A stretch of DNA of 64,000 bases from Nocardioides cavernaquae (lineage in GTDB: Bacteria > Actinomycetota > Actinomycetes > Propionibacteriales > Nocardioidaceae). The position numbers were made by a program, and so were the translations under genes. Positions 63,272 to 64,000 of the stretch are shown here, in pieces (within the stretch, counting starts at the first letter, position 1; every line of letters begins with the position of its first letter). The stretch lies in NCBI RefSeq assembly GCF_003600895.1, contig NZ_QYRP01000002.1, positions 372,001 to 436,000 on the forward strand, given 5' to 3'. The notes beneath the pieces were generated by a model. The model saw only the letters and a program-made list of their open reading frames with translations, had not been told where the DNA came from and ran no database searches.

Positions 63272-63293
63272 CTTGTCGGATACCGTGGAACAC

Positions 63294-64000
63294 ATGCGCG
63301 CAATCTGGAAGGGAGCCGTCTCCTTCGGCCTGGTCAGCGTGCCGGTGAAGCTGTACGCCGCGACCGAGAGCCACGACGTCAGCTTCCGGCAGGTCCATGC
63401 CAAGGACGGCGGCCGGATCCGCTACCAGCGGATCTGCTCGCTCGACGGCGAAGAGGTGCCCTACGCCGACATCGCCAAGGGCTATGAGACCGAGGACGGC
63501 GAGATGGTCATCCTCACCGAGGACGACCTCGCCGAGCTGCCCTCGGCGTCCAGCCGCGAGATCGCGGTCGAGAAGTTCGTGCCGAGCGACCAGATCGACC
63601 CGATGCTCTTCGAGAAGAGCTACTACCTCGAGCCGGAGAAGACCGGCACGAAGCCCTACGCCCTGCTGCGCCAGGCGCTTCTCGCCGCGGACCGCATGGC
63701 CGTGGTCACCGTCGCGCTGCGCCAGCGCACCACCCCTGCCGTCCTGCGCGTCCGTGACGACGTGATCGTCATGCAGACCATGATGTGGCCCGACGAGATC
63801 CGCACCCCGGACTTCACCGTCGAGTCCGGCGAGGTCAAGGCCGCCGAGGTGAAGATGGCGAAGATGCTCGTCGAGACGCTGGCCGGCGACTTCGATCCGG
63901 CCGAGTTCGAGGACGACTACGCCGGTGCTGTCGAGGCCGTCGTGAAGGCGAAGATCGAGGGCGGCGAGGTCACGCGCACCGAGACCTCCACCAAGTCCGC
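63294..64000 (+). CDS. ku: Ku protein (NHEJ), 3' end outside the window
   Basis: 235 residues are visible and the frame is open to the end of the window. The N-terminus RAIWKGAVSFGLVSVPVKLY is the bacterial Ku start. LFEKSYYLEPEKTGTKPYALL and MAVVTVALRQRTTPAVLRVRDD are core beta-barrel segments, and KMAKMLVETLAGDFDPAEFE is the bridge before the C-terminus. Ku binds broken DNA ends and recruits the ligase. ATG 63294 lies 7 bases after TACCGT (63281-63286), a leaderless start. The gene is divergent from the ligase and polymerase genes. Confidence 0.96.
   Translation, partial: MRAIWKGAVSFGLVSVPVKLYAATESHDVSFRQVHAKDGGRIRYQRICSLDGEEVPYADIAKGYETEDGEMVILTEDDLAELPSASSREIAVEKFVPSDQIDPMLFEKSYYLEPEKTGTKPYALLRQALLAADRMAVVTVALRQRTTPAVLRVRDDVIVMQTMMWPDEIRTPDFTVESGEVKAAEVKMAKMLVETLAGDFDPAEFEDDYAGAVEAVVKAKIEGGEVTRTETSTKS

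Overview
The window is a 64 kb piece of a high-GC Gram-positive chromosome. It looks like an actinobacterium of the Nocardioides/Propionibacteriales kind (inference). Supporting signs are the strong G/C third-position bias, many GTG starts, the mec-cysO-cysM cluster, an actinobacterial tmRNA tag (ANSNRNDFALAA) and a gene order that recalls Mycobacterium tuberculosis in several places. I see no prophage, insertion sequence or CRISPR array. Two genes carry single-base frameshifts, which could be genuine decay or sequence error.

Layout. 1-7.6 kb: end of a thiolase gene, a MarR regulator, ettA, a second ssb, and a tightly overlapped operon of cysteine dioxygenase, rhodanese and a betaine-type ABC importer. 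7.6-14.5 kb: two membrane-remodelling (dynamin-like) GTPases coupled to a PrsW protease, divergent from a PepP peptidase; then a GNAT gene and tRNA-Arg. 14.6-24.2 kb: an adenosine-deaminase-family gene, a MauE/DsbA-like redox pair, orn-tRNA-His, pirin, a flavin oxidoreductase, tRNA-Lys, a frameshifted small gene, an SDR gene, a nickel/cobalt permease with a candidate Nur operator coupled to a peroxiredoxin, and a short-armed tRNA with anticodon UAG. 24.2-36.7 kb: acyltransferase, ABC-F, rdgB, rph, an ABC exporter, a two-component system, a metallo-beta-lactamase fold gene, cysM-cysO-mec, DUF2017 and clpS. 36.7-46 kb: old yellow enzyme, AurF-like diiron protein, small DUF genes, thioesterase/HxlR, helicase/DUF3039, TetR and DUF3048. 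46-56 kb: an NlpC/P60 hydrolase under a c-di-AMP riboswitch, fabG, HIT, tmRNA, smpB, M23-ftsX-ftsE, a broken lipoprotein gene and prfB. 56-64 kb: a Tad pilus operon, a CmpX-type membrane protein and the NHEJ genes (LigD polymerase, ligase, Ku; Ku runs off the end).

How genes work together. Sulfur chemistry recurs: cysteine dioxygenase with rhodanese, the CysO-CysM-Mec protein-thiocarboxylate route to cysteine, and thiol redox proteins. Cell-envelope growth and division recur as well: FtsEX with an M23 hydrolase, c-di-AMP-controlled NlpC/P60, and the dynamin-like pair. Ribosome rescue (ssrA, smpB) and translation factors (ettA, prfB) are also present.

Expression signals. At least 22 genes start with ATG or GTG placed 6 or 7 bases after a TANNNT hexamer, the geometry of leaderless transcription in actinobacteria. 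Most remaining genes have a GGAG-type ribosome site or a 1-8 base overlap with the preceding gene. All functional calls are by eye from the sequence; no database search was run.
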